From: Tamarix chinensis
Lineage: Eukaryota > Streptophyta > Magnoliopsida > Caryophyllales > Tamaricaceae
DNA length: 64,000 nt
NCBI GenBank assembly: GCA_030549775.1
Contig: CM060174.1
Coordinates: forward strand, 21,316,693-21,380,692
Reading direction: 5' to 3'
Under the pieces are notes generated by a model, which saw only the letters and a list, made by a program, of their open reading frames with translations, had not been told where the DNA came from and made no database searches. Shown piece after piece: positions 36,963 to 48,520 of the stretch (positions are counted from its first letter, which is position 1; each line of letters begins with the position of its first letter). Position numbers and translations under genes: made by a program.

Positions 36963-39359
36963 TGTAATACCCCGTATTTTTAAAATTTAAATTTATTAAG
37001 CTTAATGATTTTATTAGCGTAATTTGATGTAAATAATTAATTATTCTAATTTCGTTTCGTTTTACAGATTTATCGATGATTTCGAATTCATAATTGAATG
37101 TAATTAATCATTGTCGTTGCGAACCATTCTAGACAAATTCGTTCACGACAGTGATTTTATTATATTCTTATGATTTCGATCTTCGGTTAAAAATATATAT
37201 TCCCGTTCTTTCTCGTATTTTGGGTTTTAATATTTTTAATTTGTTTTCGATTATAATTTCGTTATGTGATTACGACTTTGTTTTGAAGTTATATTTCATT
37301 AACGAAATATATTAATTAAATTATAGAATTTCTATTTAAATAGTTAAATTTATTTTAATGATTTTATCCGTAGAAAATATTTCCAACTTTAAATTTATTC
37401 GTTTTCGAAAATTGTTAATATCTTCGAGAAGTTTTAAATTAAAAAGATTTCGGAGTTTATTGATGAATTTCTTTCCGGAATTAATTTTCTTCCATTTTAC
37501 GATTTTTGGTTTACGGAAAACCGATTTCTGAAATTATTTAAATTAGTCTCGGTTTATTAGAATTTAATTTAAATATTTACTTTTATGCTTTTAAATATTA
37601 TTTTGAGGTCTTATAATGTATTTCCGTAAATAATATAAATTTTTACGTACGTTGGTAAGTTTTTCCGAAAATGTTTCCGAAATTCTTTATATAGCTTTTA
37701 ATAACTCTAAGCGTTTGGATCAGTTCGAAATAATTTTCATTTGATAAATTTCAGATAAAAATCTTCCAATATTAATTTTTAAGCTTTTAGTATTTTATGT
37801 GATACTTGTTTTGTAAAAAAAAAAAAAAAAAAAAAACACCAAACCCGTCGGACCCCCCACCTCTTCTTTCCCTTTCTCTTCTCTTCTCCCATTCCCTTCC
37901 TTGTCCCGACCTGCCCTCTACGCAGACCCCAGCCTCCCTCACCACCTCTTCTCCTCAGCTCCCCCCAGCTCCTCCTCGCCAACCACCGTCGGCCACAACG
38001 GGCGACCGACCAACGCAGCACAACAGCCGCGCAGGAGCAGCAGCACCGCAGCAGCGACTGAAGCCGAGCCACCACAGCAGCTGCGCGCAGGAGAAGCAAC
38101 CGCAGGCAGCACTGCCACCGTCCGGCTCCGGCGAGCCTCGCCGATCACCGGCGAGCAGTCCTTGGCCTCCAACGAAGCTTCCCCAGCCTTCCTTTGCCCG
38201 ATTTATCGGTTTTTGTTCGGTATAAATTTCCGAAAAACCCTAACCCTTGTTTTGGTTAATTGGGTATGAATTAGCTTATGAAAAGCTAAATTGATTGTTG
38301 TATTATGTATATATGTGCTATAAGATTGATTTGGATAGGTTAATTGTATGGTTGTGTTGGAATTTTGGAAAAATTGGATTTTTAGCCAGGTTATGCCCAA
38401 ATTTTTCGGATCCGCCCGTTTTTGTGATTTCGGACAAATTGATTATACAATATGTTTTAAAATGTATCCAATTTCATTTTGGAACTATCAATTTGAGAAA
38501 TTTATGCAGGTTTTATCGGAATTTGATTCCTAGGTCAAATTTCGGGTATAATGAAATTGGGTCGTATAATTGAGCCATTCCGCTCAATTGATTTTATGGT
38601 ATCGTTTAAAATGTATTTAATTTTATATTAGAAGTGTTGATTTGGGAAAATTGTGCGTATTTGACCGGAATTGGATTTTTAGGTCAAAACCCCCGCGGGT
38701 TTAAATTAGATTTTGTAATTGGGTTATGTTATTCAATTGACTATATAAATTATATTAGGATATGTTTAATTACGTTTCCGAACCGTCAATTGGTATGTTT
38801 TGGCAATAATTGATCGGGTTTGCGTTTCGGGCTTAAAAACCCTAATTGTGCTGAATTGGGTATTTCCTTTATTGATTTTGATCAATTGATTATTTGATAT
38901 GTTATAAAATGTGTTTAATTGCATTTCTAAACATTCAATTTGATTAAATTTATAGAATTTTACCGAATTGCATTTTCGGGCCTAAAACCCTAGATTTTAA
39001 GTAAGATTACGAGATTGGGTATTTGTATAATTGTTTTTCTAAAGTTAGATTTATAGAAGTAGTTGAAATGATCCTAATTACTCTCTAATACCTTTAATTG
39101 TAATTAATTGATTTGAATTACTTGGGTTGTGTCATGGGCTTTAAAACCCTAATTTTAAAAATGGATTGTTTGGGATTGGTTAATCGGAAGATTGTTTTGT
39201 TGAAATTGATTATCTGGATTTATCTAAAATTAGCTTAATTGTGTTTTAAAACTATCAATTTGAGGTAATCAAAGTAATTTGGTCGATTCGTAATTAGGCA
39301 TTTAAAACCCTAATATTCGGGGATGATTTTGTAGAATTAATTTTGCTATGCCTAGTATT

Positions 39360-39764
39360 GCCACAACCATTGTGTTATTATTATCGTAATTATTATTATT
39401 GTTATATTTATTACTGTTATTTTCACTATTGTTATTATTGTTACTAGCATTATTGCTATCATCACTATTATCGTTACTATGATTAACACTAATGTTATTA
39501 TGTTTATTTTTCTCAGTATTATCATTATCCTTGCTATTATTCCTATTAGTATTATTTCTAGTACTCTTACTATTCTACGTATTCTTACTATTCTTATTAA
39601 TATGATTATAATCGTTGATGTTATTACTAATACTTTCATTGTATTTATTATTATTATTTGTATTATTATTGTCTTCATTACTATCATTATTATTATTATC
39701 ACTATTATTATTATTAACATAATTATTGATTTTGTCGCCTGAGCGACTATGGTTGTACTAGTAC

Positions 39765-39799
<35 letters not shown>

Positions 39800-39970
39800 C
39801 AATAATACACTATCACTAATGCTAATATGATTTCAATTATTACTATTATCATTATTATCATTATAGCTGTTATTATTTTTTATTAGGAGCACTATTATTA
39901 TAAATAGTATTCTTATTATGGTAGGTATTATTGGTAATCATTATTAATGTTGTTAAAACCCTCACCTTAG
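39360..39970. repeat. Degenerate ATT/ATC low-complexity field in copy B
   Basis: About 600 bases of imperfect ATT, ATC and ACT triplets, including a pure TTA run near 39768-39799. Long hydrophobic open frames on both strands (Ile/Val/Met/Thr only) are artefacts of this composition. Copy C has a similar field at 49160-49560. Confidence 0.85.
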
Positions 39971-40659
39971 TATTTGGATTGCTAAAATCTACTTAATTAG
40001 TGGTAATCCGTTTAAGTTATCGTAAGAGTAGTAATAACCTACCATTTAATTATAAACCCCATTATTAATAGTAGCCTTGGTATTAGGCCATGATAGGGGT
40101 AAGATAGGAACTTTGATAATTCTGGAAGAGGGAGATTAACCCTAAGTATTTCCCCTCTTATAGGTAACCGGGTCAAACCCCAGGAAGTGTAGGAGCGTGC
40201 TCCAAGCCCGGCGCCGATTTAGGTAAGGACGTAACTAAGGCCACTTGTGTGCTCTGCATGTTTTAAGTGCCTTATATGCTTTGTATGGTTGTATGCTATA
40301 ACCTGTATATTATGTGTATATTTGTGAAGCGCAGCATGGATCCGAGGTACGTCCCCGTACCCTTGTCTTCGTGTACTAATATGTTGTGGTACAAGTGTGA
40401 TGTGGTGTGATGTGACGTGACCCCTACGACATGTAGGTTGGGTGATGTGAGGGAGTGTGGTGAAGTGAGGGAACTTGAAAAAGAAAAATAAGAGGTTAGA
40501 ATGACCAAAGGGGAGTATGTTGGCTAAACAAGGTATGGACGACCTAAGGAGTTCACCCTTTGGGAAATAATGAGGAGAAAGTGGAATTAAGTAAACAAAA
40601 AGGTGGGTATAAATTAAGGTTGCATGGGGAAGTCTGTTGCTTGGTGATATGATGGGTAG

Positions 40660-41195
40660 TATTGGAGTTTATATAGTGGTTTTAATGATTACTTGGTGGT
40701 ATTAGTGACTTATGGTGGTATTAGGGTTTATATGGTTGTATTTATAATTACTTGGTGGTATTAAATACTTATGGTGGTATTAGGGTTTGTAAGGTGGCAT
40801 TAGGGTTGTATAGTTGTTTTAATAATTACTTGGTGGTATTAAATGTTTATGGTGGTATCAGGGTTTGCAAGGTGTTATTAGGGTTTATATGGTTGTATTA
40901 TGATTACTTGGTGGTATTGAATGCTTATGGTGGCATTAGGGTTTGCAAGGTGGTATTAGGGTTTATATGGTTGTATTAATGATTACTTGGTGGTAATAAT
41001 GGCTTATGGTGGTATTAAGGTTTGTAAGGTGATATTAGGGTTTATATAGTTGTATTAATGATTACTTGGTGGTAATAATGGCTTATGGTGGTATTAGGGT
41101 TTGCAAGGTGGTATTAGGGTTTATATAGTGGTATTTATGATTTCTTGGAGGTATTAATGACTTATGGTGGTATTAGGGTTTTCGCGATGGTATTA
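40660..41195 (+). repeat. Minisatellite, about 78-bp unit, about 7 copies, in copy B
   Basis: Units run from ATTACTTGGTGGTATTA through GCTTATGGTGGTATTAGGG and TTTGCAAGGTGGTATTAGGG. Unit starts lie near 40689, 40749, 40830, 40905, 40983, 41063 and 41140. Units in the middle are nearly identical. Copy C lacks this array at the equivalent place. Confidence 0.85.
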
Positions 41196-41454
41196 TGGTT
41201 GTTACGGTTAAAGAAGGTTAAGAGTGGTTAACCATGGCTTGGTGTGGACAATCATGGTTCGTATGGCTGTTTAGAGTTGTTTGGTGTTATCATGTGTATT
41301 ATTGAGCAAAGTATAGTTATGAATGTGGAATTTTACCGTATGTGATGTGTAATGAATGTAGTGAATGACTTATGCATGTCAAGGACCTGATGTGATTCAA
41401 TAAGATACGATTAAGACATTAATTACGTAAAGAGAAAGACTGATGAGCCCGACC

Positions 41455-41715
41455 CAGTCCGTTCCACCGGTTATTAATAGTGGTCAGAGGCGTTTTGCCC
41501 TGTGATTATATTTCCGGACCACCGGCTATAATAGTGGAGGGATTCGGGCTCGACAGACCCAAACGAATAAGTTAAACCACGGGAAAGATACTAATCACTT
41601 ACAGTGGAACACCATGTAAGTGCGGGGCCCGTCCGTTCCACCGGTTATGAATAGTGGTCAGAGGCGTTCTGCCCTGTATTTTATTTCCGGGCCACCGGCT
41701 ATAATAGTGGTGGTC
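41455..41715 (+). repeat. CCACCGG...GTGG hairpin motif array in copy B
   Basis: Four occurrences of CCACCGGYTATWATAGTGG-like motifs lie in two pairs, each pair separated by GAGGCGTTYTGCCCTG. Each motif can form a CCAC/GTGG stem. The same paired arrangement occurs in copies C (51060-51410), D (58480-58680, reverse) and E (63525-63920, reverse). Confidence 0.75.
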
Positions 41716-42452
41716 ACCGTGCTTACAGGTTAAATGAAGAATGTGTGAAAAGAGATTATTATCATAATAAGAAATAACGGACATTGTATGAGCATGATTC
41801 AGCTTTCCGCTTACTTATCCTGATGTATGGCTGACGTATTGAGCATGTATCTTGTGTATTATTGCATGTTGCTTCTATGATTGTGTGTGATTGTATGCTT
41901 GGCCTTAGCGCCTACGCCTTACTCAGTACTGGACCCGTACTGATACTGCCTTGATTGACCGGGTCCTGTGATGATCCACCGATGGTGGGGAGCAGACCTT
42001 TGATGCAGGTCCTGATCAGTTACTAAGTTGGGGTGGAAGGCTGGATATGAGTGAGTCAGTGGTCCGGATAATTACCTTCGAAAATCGCGTGATTTAATCG
42101 TATTTGTCTTTAGAGGATACAAATGTCGTATTTAACTTTTCAAGGGTTCTATCGTATCTTACTATTCCGCTATTTTAAGTATTCTGAGATATGGACCTTT
42201 TAAATTGTATTTCGGAATGCAACTTCTTACCTTCGCACTCTGATTTGTAGAATTCGTGTTTTATGAATGATTCGTTTCTAGTTTTATTCTTTATAGCCTT
42301 AGCACTTAGTATCGGGTTGGTAGTTATGGATCGATCTGGTACTAAGTGTGGCGGTAATGCCCCCGAATTTACGGTTTTAATTTTCTTGCTTCCGCTAAAA
42401 CTTTGATTTAAACGAAATTTTTCAGTAGTAAATTTGGGGGTGTTACAGGTAT

Positions 42453-43587
42453 CCCTCGAATAGAATATCACTTTTGATGTCCTACTTTCTTAGGCTAAAT
42501 ATCCAAATAAAATTATAAATCAAATATTAGATATAACTTATTTTTGTATAAAAATATTATTTTCATAATTTTAATAAGATTTTTCTCAAAACAAAAAATG
42601 GTATAAATATTTATATAAGTAACTTGTTTGATTTTGAAAATATTAAAATATTACTAATGAAGTTTAAATAACAAAAATAAATAAATTTGAAAAATGTAAC
42701 ATTATAAAGACACAATATTATGATATATTGTTGAAATAATAATAAAAATACTATATTTTTTTTTGGATAGGATAATTTGATCAAACAAGAGTAGCCTAAA
42801 GATCCGATATCCTTTTGACAAAAATTGGATCGAATGTTCTGAATACTTGGTGATTTTTTTATAGTAGATCTGATTTTTGGATTTCAAATTTTTTATACAG
42901 CGTTAAAATCCTATATTCAGAAACTATGTTCAGATGTGAACATTGGAATAAAGAAGCATTTAAATGGCCAAATTTATGTATGATTCCCTATCTTAGTTAA
43001 TTTTTGTTTTTCGAGAACCTTTTATACCCCATTATTTGGACTTACATATAAAAAGTGATTATATTAGATAAGTATTTCTTTTAAAAACTTTTTTGCCTAT
43101 CTTTTTAAAATAACTAATTATCTTATATGATTATTTGTTATAAGTAGTTCCAAACAAGTAAATAATTAACTTGTAGACAATTGTTTAGGCTGGTTAAGTA
43201 TTAGGGTAGGACTTGAATGTTGAGGCTATTAAATAGTATATATAAAAATGGAAAAATATTTTAAAGGAAATATTCATTTCAATTAAAACAAAAACATTAA
43301 ATGAGTATTTCTTCAAAAAAAACCTTCTTATTCTAGAAAACCATCTGCATTATTTGTTTCAAAATTTGTTTAGCAATGAAATTTTTTTTATAGAAGCTTG
43401 TTGAACTAGTTTTTATAGAATTTTCAATTTTGATTTTTCTTTTTGGTTGGATATGCCTTGTATAAACAAATCATTTTAGCTTATTTCAAATGAGATCAAT
43501 TAAACAAATAAATGAAAATGAAAATCTATTTTTAAATCTATAAGATTGTATAGTCCAAAACTCAAGGGAAAAAATAGAAATTATTTT
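42453..43587. other. AT-rich flank, no gene seen
   Basis: It continues the host sequence after the copy B target duplication. Several short inverted AT-rich stretches occur, including one at about 43024-43175 whose end (TTCCAAACAAG) resembles the foldback in intron 1. There is no coding signal. Confidence 0.5.
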
Positions 43588-44098
43588 TTATATGATGAGA
43601 TATATGTAATTCTATGATGTTTTGTGAACTCTCGAATTAGTAAATGTAGTAGTAACTTTTTTTGAGTTAAAACTTACATTTTTTGTTAGTTATTTAAACA
43701 TAATCTATGATATATAAGATAAACTATAGACACCATAAAATCTGGGAAGAAGAATAAGTATCTATATATACATTAAATGCATACGGTACTTATTAAGTTG
43801 AACATTCACCTATGTACTCATAACACTCTCCCTTGAATGTTTACCTATCATATTTTGCTTTAATATTTCCTAGGCATCTGAGAAAATCCTTGGGCTATAA
43901 GTCTTACCTTATATCTTACAATTTATTTTTTCTTATTTCATTTACATATATGAATACCCATTTGCAACCTACTGGCTTTGTGTCTCTTGGTATAAGGATC
44001 ATGTGTCCAAATACATCATGTGTTTTCTAAGGATTCTAGTTCTAATTAGATTGTCTCTTTCTATTTTATCCAATCTTATATTTTTTGACATTCATTTA

Positions 44099-44403
44099 TG
44101 TAATACCCCAAATTGAGCGGAATGCTATAAGGATTGATATGACTACTTATATCAATATGGTATGCCATCATTTTGGTGATTCCATCCTAATAACTCCATA
44201 GTTAAGCGTGTCGGTTATGGATAAATTTTTAGGATGGATGATCCTCTTGGAAATTTTTCGAAATTTTCTAAAAATATCTCGGGAAGTGCGTGAGTGAGGA
44301 TAAAATGTGTTGAAAATACTCGTATTGATTTATGAGGCTAGCTAATCAATTTGAAAGCGCTCCAAGGTAGCCCCGTGTGGTCGTATCGACTCGATGTGTT
44401 GCA
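44099..44403 (+). mobile_element. Cassandra solo LTR
   Basis: 305 bp, from TGTAATACCCCAAATTGAG to GACTCGATGTGTTGCA, flanked by a perfect 5-bp duplication ATTTA (44094-44098 and 44404-44408). The 5S rRNA-like segment lies at 44179-44258 (TCCATCCTAATAACTCCATA, GTTAAGCGTG, GGATGGATGATCCTCTTGG). It is inserted in the 3' part of copia element 3. Confidence 0.88.
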
Positions 44404-45009
44404 ATTTATTATCCTTAGCTCAAGATCATTTTCATTTGACATCATTTCACATGCAATTGAATATATAAATACTTCAACTACTATGGTGTCATTTCTATCA
44501 AATTATTCTCCTATGGAAACATATTTTATTGATATCTCATGATTATTGATATTTCTATCATCTTGCACCACTTTTGAGGTGTTGTCCCTAACCATTGAAG
44601 TATGATTATCTTTGTCATCAATGGAAGGAACAAATTTGAAATCATTTGGCATATTATCCTTCTTGGTATCAAGTCTTTTAAACCAAATGCCTTACCATGC
44701 TTTCAACATATTGTATTTTCATTTGTAGAAATCTTATCTTTAATTTAAGTAGGAACTATAATTTTTGTAGAAGCATTCATTGTTGGAATGTGTGACTTTG
44801 TCACTTTCTTAATGTCATTGAATGTATCAAGTAATTCATTAGCTATATTTTTGTGAATGTGTAATCTTTTACACTTATTGTTCACACAAGTTTGATCATG
44901 GATCAAGATAAGATAACCTTTTTTTACAATCCATGTAATTTCCTTTATTTATGGTTCCACTTCGCTCTTATTTTCCTCTCAGGTTAGGACTATTGTTTCA
45001 TTAAAATGA

Positions 45010-45640
45010 CAATCAATGAATCATGACGTGAACATATCACTAGTCATCAGTTCAATATACTTAATAATTGATGGGGATTCAAAGCTAATATACAATTCTA
45101 AACTTCTTTATGGACTCATTTTTGTTCTTTGTGGTGGAGCAATAGGAACACACACAACACAACTATATATTATTAGATGTGATATATTTGGTTCTTTACT
45201 AGATACCAATTGTAATAGGGACTATTTATGATAAGGAGTTGGTCTTAATCAGATTAAATTTGTTGCATGTAATATTGCATGCCCCCAAGCTAATGATGGT
45301 AATTTGGAACCTATTAGCAACAATCAAGATATTAATTATAATCACTTAATTAAAGATTCAACAAAAACCATTTTGTGTATGAACATGAGCCATTAGGTGC
45401 TCAACATCAATCCAAATCGACATACAATAGTCATAAAAAACTTGGGATGTAAATTCACCAAAATTATCAAGTCTTATCTTCTATATTGTATAATTTAGGA
45501 ACTGAGCTCTTAATCTAATGATTTGAGCCAAAAGTCTAGTGAATGCTACATTTCTACCATACAATAAACTTACATATAACCAGCATGTTGATGCATTGAT
45601 TAGCATAATAAAATATCAAAATAACACACATGGAGGAAAA
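45010..45640 (-). pseudogene. copia element 3 integrase, decayed
   Basis: Minus-strand translation gives AFTRLLAQIIRLRAQFLNYT, IRLDNFGEFTSQVFYDYCMS, IWIDVEHLMAHVHTQN, and further on AWGHAILHATNLI, AIAPPQRTKMSPQRSLELYI-like segments. These match the copia integrase core and C-terminal part (LDNAGEFTS, VAHVHTQNG). Stops and shifts break it into at least four pieces. Confidence 0.75.
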
Positions 45641-45689
45641 ATTGGTCATGTAGATGGTGGTAAATAAATATTGTTGGTTTTGTCTTTTC

Positions 45690-45850
45690 TTCCTCTATTG
45701 CATTATTATTTTCCGTAATTGTATGATAAAGGTCTCTAGCCTTTAGATGTGTTAGTGCATTAACTTTCCATTCTAGATATCTTTGACCTAATAAGTTAAG
45801 GATACTGAATGATCTATTCTCAATAGTTACACTAAGCTGTACTATAAAAA
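45690..45850 (-). pseudogene. copia element 3 gag fragment
   Basis: The minus-strand reading SILNLLGQRYLEWKVNALTH, then LKARDLYHTITENNNAIEEE resembles the N-terminal copia gag (LNGxNYxxWxxDAxxHL). Protease and most of gag between this and the integrase remnant appear deleted. Confidence 0.5.
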
Positions 45851-45859
45851 AATTAGGTT

Positions 45860-47394
45860 ATTTTAGTTTAAAATGATCGTGCAAAAGATTAGTATAAAAA
45901 TTTTTAATTGGATAAAGTAATTTAAAAAAAATAGATTATTGGGTATCTTTTTTCCTACCAAACAGCTCTATAAAAGACTCATTAGTACCCATCCATTTTT
46001 CCCATCTTCTTCCTCAAACCATTTATTATATTCATCTTCCTCCCTTTTTTCAAAAAAAAATAACGATACAGTATGATAGACCTAACTACTTATTTTAGTT
46101 TTTATTTTACTTCTAATAGCCTTAGCTATATCTAGCTTATTAGATTTTGGACTACCTGATATGTTTTATAGATAGATTTGTATATCTATAATGCTGGTGA
46201 TTATTTTTGATTTTTATGTGATAGTTATAGATCGAGCATGAATGGAAAGTAAAGTATTTTATAGAGAGAGTGTGTGTGTGTGTGTGTGTGTCATATGCCA
46301 TGGTATAAAAAGGATCTAAAAACACTTGTAAACTTTCCTCCTTTTTTTTAAAAAAAAATCATGCAATAAGAAAAAGGAGGAGAAAAAACTTTCCTTACCA
46401 ACATGGGCTTGTGAGCCTACTAAAGTCTTACGTTAAGTAAAAAAAAATGGTTTTCCAGACTCATAAATGAGTATGACACCTATTTGGTGCAACAGAAAAA
46501 AATTCTTTATGGTTTTTACTCCTCTTCCCAAAGAAAAGTAATTTCATGGTACTATATTACAAGGAAAACATATGACTTGCTTGGTATTTTTTAGACCTCC
46601 TTCCCCTTTTTTTTTATGACTTCAACATATCAAAGAACGAAAAAAAGAAGCTCAGATTTAAGATTTGAACATGAAATAAAATGATTTTTGAGCTCTGTCT
46701 ATTACTTGCTTCCAAATTTATGTATAGATTAGGATTTTTTTAATATAATGTAATATAGTAAAAATAAAGGTAGTTAATTTCTTTTGATATTTATTTCTTC
46801 TTTTCATTTGCTTACTTTGATCTGAGTTAGAGAGAGTTAGTATTATTATATTTGGTTTGGTTCATTGTAATATCTACAGATCTATTTATATCTATTTTAG
46901 ATCTATTATTATTATTTTAGATTTGATTTGTAACTTTATATCTTCAGATTTGCTTTAATTTTTCAATCTATTTTCAAATCTAGTTCTTTTTCTTAAAAGA
47001 AAAAGGCCTTTGTTCATGGAGAAAAAATTGTATTTTTTTCAGATCTACTATTATTATTTTAAATCTAGTTAATTTTTTATTTATTTAAATGGGATAATAT
47101 AGGTCTTTGTTCATGGAGAAAATATTGCCTAGGTCGTTAAAAAATTGGGAAAAAATGACTTTGAAAAAAAATCTCAATTTTTTTCTAGCTTTGATATGGA
47201 TGATCCAAACTTTGTTTGCCAACCATAGAGAATATTTTCAAGAACATATAAAATCTAACATATTAAATGAAATCTACAATTTGTAATATTTTTTGAAATT
47301 TTTTTTGCATGTTTTCAAGTTGAAGGTATATCTATTAGAATAATCTTGAACTAAAAGACTAAGTAGAATTTTTGATAAAACCTTTTGCTGATAA
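45860..47394. other. AT-rich segment with a GT microsatellite, no gene seen
   Basis: Low-complexity A/T sequence with a (GT)n run at 46270-46291 and a near-duplicate TTTGTTCATGGAGAAAA at about 47011 and 47103. By position it should be the 5' leader of copia element 3 or a further insertion in it, but no termini were found. Confidence 0.4.
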
Positions 47395-47770
47395 TGTAAT
47401 GAGATATTGGTAATTTTGTGATGTTTTATGAACTCTTGAATTAGTAGATGTAGTAGTAATTCTTTTATTAGTTAAAACTTACTGAAATACCCCAGAAACC
47501 CTAAATTAGGAATTATGGTAAAATAGGGATTTGGTAGGAAAATTTAAAAAATATATATAAAAATAAAAATAAAAATAATAAATTACTTCATTAAATAAAG
47601 AGGAAATTAATTGAGGGAAATAAGGAGAGAATAATAAATAAATTATTTAGAAAGTCTTGGACATTTTACTAATTAAAATGAAAGTGGAGGAAAATTTCCC
47701 AAAATAGCCAAAGTTAATCTAAAAAGGGAATTAAATTACTATTCAAATAATTTTTAAATATTCAAGAAAA

Positions 47771-47774
<4 letters not shown>

Positions 47775-47822
<48 letters not shown>
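47775..47822. repeat. (TA)n microsatellite in copy C
   Basis: About 24 TA units in the U3-like part of the LTR, just before the GC-rich stretch. Confidence 0.9.
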
Positions 47823-47827
<5 letters not shown>

Positions 47828-48512
47828 AATAACCCAAAAACATTCTAAATAAATTGTGCAAAAATCCAAAACCCCAAAGAAAACCTTTCCTCCCTTTTTT
47901 TTTCCTTTCCTTCGTTTTTTTCCTTTTCTCCTTATCCCTGCCCGGATTGGGCCTCTCCCGGCCCAAACCCTTCTTTCTTCTCCTTCCCCCGGCCCAGCGT
48001 CGTCCGCTGGCCCTCCTACGCCCGCAACGCCGCGTTTAACCCCTGAAGACGCCGAAACGCCGCCCTGCGTTAAGTGCCATATCGACCGTTACCAGCCTCC
48101 GACGCGACGCTGTATTTTCCTCCCATAAACTCCAATACGCCGCGTTTGACTTACGGATCTTATAATCGTTGCTAAACCGGCCGGTTTCCCCCTGTTTTCT
48201 TTTCCTCCTGGACCGCCGGTCTAGGGGTTGTCTTCTTCCCCCCTCCTGCGCAGGCCTGCAACCTGCCACCTACCACCTGCCGCTTGCCGCTTGCCGTCCG
48301 ACATCCTCCCCCTGCCATTTCCGTCCCTTTCTTCCCCAATTCGACTCAGCACTCCCTCACGCGTCCTCCTGCCCCTTCCTTTTTCCAGAAAATAGCCAAA
48401 CGTACCCTGCAAATCCCAGGGCACGAGACGCTGCCACCATCGGCCGGCCACCTGCCCGCCTGCCTCGCGTGCCACCTCCCTTCCCTTCGTCGTTGTCCTC
48501 CCCCCAATAGCC

Positions 48513-48520
48513 TATAAATA
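48513..48520 (+). promoter_or_regulatory. TATA box of giant LTR copy C
   Basis: TATAAATA in the context AGCCTATAAATACCCCCC, about 1.0 kb from the LTR start, followed by CGAGTGCTGTGATTTTTACC where transcription would begin. The 1.1-kb GC/CT-rich region around it (47930-49130) contrasts sharply with the AT-rich surroundings and generates several spurious open frames. Confidence 0.6.

Larger units (their letters stand above)
36963..42447 (+). mobile_element. Giant solo LTR, copy B (5.5 kb)
   Basis: It begins TGTAATACCCC, ends TTTGGGGGTGTTACA and is flanked by a perfect 5-bp duplication GGTAT (36958-36962 and 42448-42452). No internal domain or second LTR copy is present, so a solo LTR is the simplest reading. 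From left to right: AT-rich U3, a 22-base A run (37815-37836), a CT/GC-rich stretch (37845-38200), a long transcribed-leader-like part with repeated AACCCTAATT blocks, a degenerate ATT field (39360-39970), a donor-like TTTAGGTAAGG (40219-40229), a minisatellite (40660-41195), hairpin motifs (41455-41715), CTTACTCAGTAC (41918-41929), an acceptor-like TGATGCAG (42001-42008), and a CACTTAGTA/TACTAAGTG hairpin. Termini resemble Tekay/Del-type gypsy LTRs; that placement is inference. Confidence 0.82.

Noticed and set aside
37779..38269. Overlapping 77-139-codon frames rich in Ala, Pro, Ser and Arg
   Set aside because: Same explanation as for copy C: CT/GC-rich leader of copy B just after a 22-base A run.
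39352..39742. Open frames made almost entirely of Ile, Val, Met and Thr
   Set aside because: They translate a degenerate ATT/ATC triplet field and are present on both strands.
40752..40979. Open frame with the repeated peptide VVLNxYGGIRVCKV
   Set aside because: It is the 78-bp minisatellite of copy B read in one frame. The unit length is divisible by three, so the frame stays open by chance.
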